Shown here: positions 31,070 to 32,628 of the stretch, piece by piece
How the letters are laid out: every line of letters starts with the position of its first letter
How positions within the stretch are numbered: position 1 is the first letter of the stretch
Notes under the pieces: model-generated
What the model was told of the DNA's origin: nothing
The model's input: only the letters and a program-made list of their open reading frames with translations
Database searches by the model: none
Made by a program: the position numbers and the translations under genes
Source of the DNA: CAYQMF01 sp964418595
GTDB taxonomy: Bacteria; Planctomycetota; UBA1135; UBA2386
Assembly: GCA_964418595.1 (NCBI GenBank)
Contig: CAYQMF010000075.1
Coordinates: forward strand, 1-32,628
Direction: 5' to 3'
Length of the DNA stretch: 32,628 bases

Positions 31070-32125
31070 ATGGACCCCGGCCCACCGCCCGGTAGCATCG
31101 GCGCCTCACCCGAGGCACCCGCCATCGAGGAGGGCATGGAATCGATCTTCGCCGGCATGAGCCTGCGCCTGTTGGCGTGGGAGGCCGAGTACGGCCCCGA
31201 GCTGCCGCTCGACGCTCCCGCGACGGACGACGTCGTCGACCTCGCGGTGGAACAGCCGGCCGATGCGTGGCGCGCGATCACGCCCCCCGCGCACCTGCGC
31301 CCGCCGCGCACCGTGTTCGTGGACGGCGTACGCCGCATCGACACGCGCCTGCTCGCGTCGCGCGCCGGCGAGACCTTCCACGGCCTGTTCGGCTCCTACG
31401 CGGTAGGCACCGCGCGCGTGATGCCGGGACACGCGCAGCTCGACGCCCACGTCGTCGCCCGGCGCGTCGTCCTCGGTTCCGGCAAGAGCCTCACCCGCCC
31501 GGTCACCCTCGGCCCGTCGTTGGTCTTCGAGCCGCTGTCGGCCGAGGGCACCGAACCCGACGCGCCCCTGCGCGCCCTGCAAACCGACATGCGCAAGGCC
31601 GAGGAGGGTCTCGCGCGCGAGGCGACGCGCGCCGGCGACGCGCTGGTCGTGGTCGACGGGCCGCTCTCCTTCGAGGGCACGCCCGGCGACCAGGTGGTCG
31701 GCTACGTCAAGCGCATCCACGACATCTACCTGCCGAGCGAGAAGCGACCGTTCCTCGCCGCGCTGCCCGCCGGCGCGCGCACGCCGCTCTTCGCGCTGAC
31801 CGCGTCGAAGCGCTTCGCCCGCTACGCCTGGTTCCTGCGCCTCGCGCCGCCGCGCGTCGGCGACGCCGACCTCGTGGGTCTCGCCCGCCTCGAGTGCGTG
31901 ACCTCGATCGGCGTCGACGCCGCGCGCACCCTCGCCGACGCAACCACCGCGCTCCTGCCCGGCCTCGCCCCCTCGCGTGGCCGCGACCCGCGCTCGCCCC
32001 AGAACCTCATGCCCATCGGCGCGATCGAGACGAGCCTGCGCAGGTGGCTCGGCGACGCGCGCGTCATACGATCGCAACTCGAACGCGCCATCGTCCTGGA
32101 GGCCATGCATGCGCAAGACCCCTGA
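31070..32125 (+). CDS. nurA: NurA-like DNA-end nuclease
   Basis: 351 residues from the ATG at 31070. NurA is a 5'-3' nuclease that works inside or beside the hexameric HerA translocase in DNA-end resection. Here the call rests on TVFVDGVRRIDTRLL (the DGxRR-like acidic start of the NurA fold), on ALVVVDGPLSF (second acidic strand), on GYVKRIHDIYL and on the neighbour. Residues 1-40 are Pro/Glu-rich and could be a late start artefact; an in-frame ATG a little downstream (31136) is an alternative. The stop overlaps the HerA-like start by 17 bp, indicating tight coupling. Without the HerA neighbour the assignment would be weaker. Confidence 0.65.
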   Translation: MDPGPPPGSIGASPEAPAIEEGMESIFAGMSLRLLAWEAEYGPELPLDAPATDDVVDLAVEQPADAWRAITPPAHLRPPRTVFVDGVRRIDTRLLASRAGETFHGLFGSYAVGTARVMPGHAQLDAHVVARRVVLGSGKSLTRPVTLGPSLVFEPLSAEGTEPDAPLRALQTDMRKAEEGLAREATRAGDALVVVDGPLSFEGTPGDQVVGYVKRIHDIYLPSEKRPFLAALPAGARTPLFALTASKRFARYAWFLRLAPPRVGDADLVGLARLECVTSIGVDAARTLADATTALLPGLAPSRGRDPRSPQNLMPIGAIETSLRRWLGDARVIRSQLERAIVLEAMHAQDP

Positions 32126-32628
32126 CCCTGCGAAGAAGACCGCTGCCGTCGCCGCGCAGACCGCGCCGGTCGGCGTCGTGCTCGGCTCGATGGACGCCAC
32201 CCCCCTCGAGTTCTGGATCGGCGTGCGCGACGACGCGCGCGTGCAGCTCGACGATCTCGTGGTCGTGGTCGAACGAGCCCCCGACGGCACCGAGGTCTCC
32301 TACTACGGTCTCGTCGACATGGTGCGCAAGCGCTACGAGGGCCAGCCGTTCGACTCGGATGCCTTCCGCGCCGCGGAGGGCAGCCTCCCGGTGCAGATCT
32401 CGTACGCAGCGCACGTGCAGGTGACGCGCCTCGACCCGGAGATCTTCGTGCCGCCGCACCCCGGCACCGAGGCGCGCGTCGTGCGCGGCGTCGACTTCCA
32501 GCGCGCGCTCTCCTTCGACCGCATGGCGAAGCGCGTGCCCATCGGGCTGACGCGCGCCGGCGAGGTGGTGTTCGCGAACCTCGAGTTCATGGACGGCACG
32601 CGCGGCGCGCACGCCTCGATCAGCGGCG
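32109..32628 (+). CDS. herA: HerA-like ATPase, N-terminal fragment
   Basis: From the ATG at 32109 the frame runs open to the right edge (173 codons), so the gene is truncated and the ATPase core is outside the window. The visible part has a short basic leader (MRKTPDPAKKTA). A HAS-barrel-like N-terminal domain follows (VGVVLGSMDATPLEFWIGV, then VQLDDLVVVVE and YYGLVDMVRKRYEGQ), ending in VFANLEFMDG, where the RecA-like core would start. This is the expected partner of the NurA-like nuclease just before it. HerA-NurA pairs are best known from archaea and also occur in bacteria. A defence-type HerA cannot be excluded from this fragment. Confidence 0.7.
   Translation, partial: MRKTPDPAKKTAAVAAQTAPVGVVLGSMDATPLEFWIGVRDDARVQLDDLVVVVERAPDGTEVSYYGLVDMVRKRYEGQPFDSDAFRAAEGSLPVQISYAAHVQVTRLDPEIFVPPHPGTEARVVRGVDFQRALSFDRMAKRVPIGLTRAGEVVFANLEFMDGTRGAHASISG

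Overview
The window is very GC-rich, bacterial and tightly packed. It most likely comes from an uncultured member of the Planctomycetota. Three things suggest this: an ECF-type sigma factor translationally coupled to a Ser/Thr kinase with TPR-like repeats; many exported proteins of unknown function with beta-rich C-termini; and lipoproteins with HEAT or TolB-like repeats. The lineage is inferred from gene content, because no rRNA gene is present. TGA is used as a normal stop throughout, which matters for the main finding.

Layout. 1-477 (-): N-terminus of an exported S9-type peptidase cut by the window edge. 550-2019 (+): ImuB-like inactive Y-family polymerase. 2163-4265: two exported proteins facing each other. 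4255-7466 (-): sigma factor, Ser/Thr kinase and exported protein, joined by overlapping start and stop codons. 7626-9718 (-): a Cys-rich mini-protein overlapping a membrane-anchored beta-sandwich protein. 9719-10150: non-coding, with three perfect hairpins. 10151-12727 (-): U32 family protein. 12788-15017 (+): chorismate mutase, then an exported alpha/alpha-barrel plus discoidin-like protein.

15024-17113 (-) is the centre of interest. Two tandem exported thioredoxin-fold paralogues are each split by an in-frame TGA at the same codon of what would be a C-P-P-C active site. Both read as U-P-P-C selenoproteins, and each TGA is followed by a SECIS-like hairpin whose loop starts 24 nt downstream. 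Conventional gene calling would split each gene in two and lose the active site.

17381-18649 (+): inositol-3-phosphate synthase. 18650-19495: about 850 bp without a protein gene, holding three minus-strand intrinsic terminators, long polypurine tracts and a repeated 12-nt box. It looks like two tandem related small-RNA units. 19496-21956: lipoprotein, divergent from an XRE regulator coupled to a TolB-like propeller lipoprotein. 21964-23414 (-): HEAT-repeat lipoprotein coupled to a Cys-containing protein. 23486-25191 (-): SGNH hydrolase with a one-base frameshift. 25315-26430 (+): GNAT-like acyltransferase. 26420-27370 (-): exported protein. 27495-29738 (+): Cu+ P-type ATPase. 29748-31010 (-): exported propeller protein. 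31070-32628 (+): NurA-like nuclease overlapping a HerA-like ATPase that runs off the right edge.

No tRNA, rRNA, CRISPR array, transposase or selenocysteine machinery (selA, selB, selC, selD) was recognised in the window.
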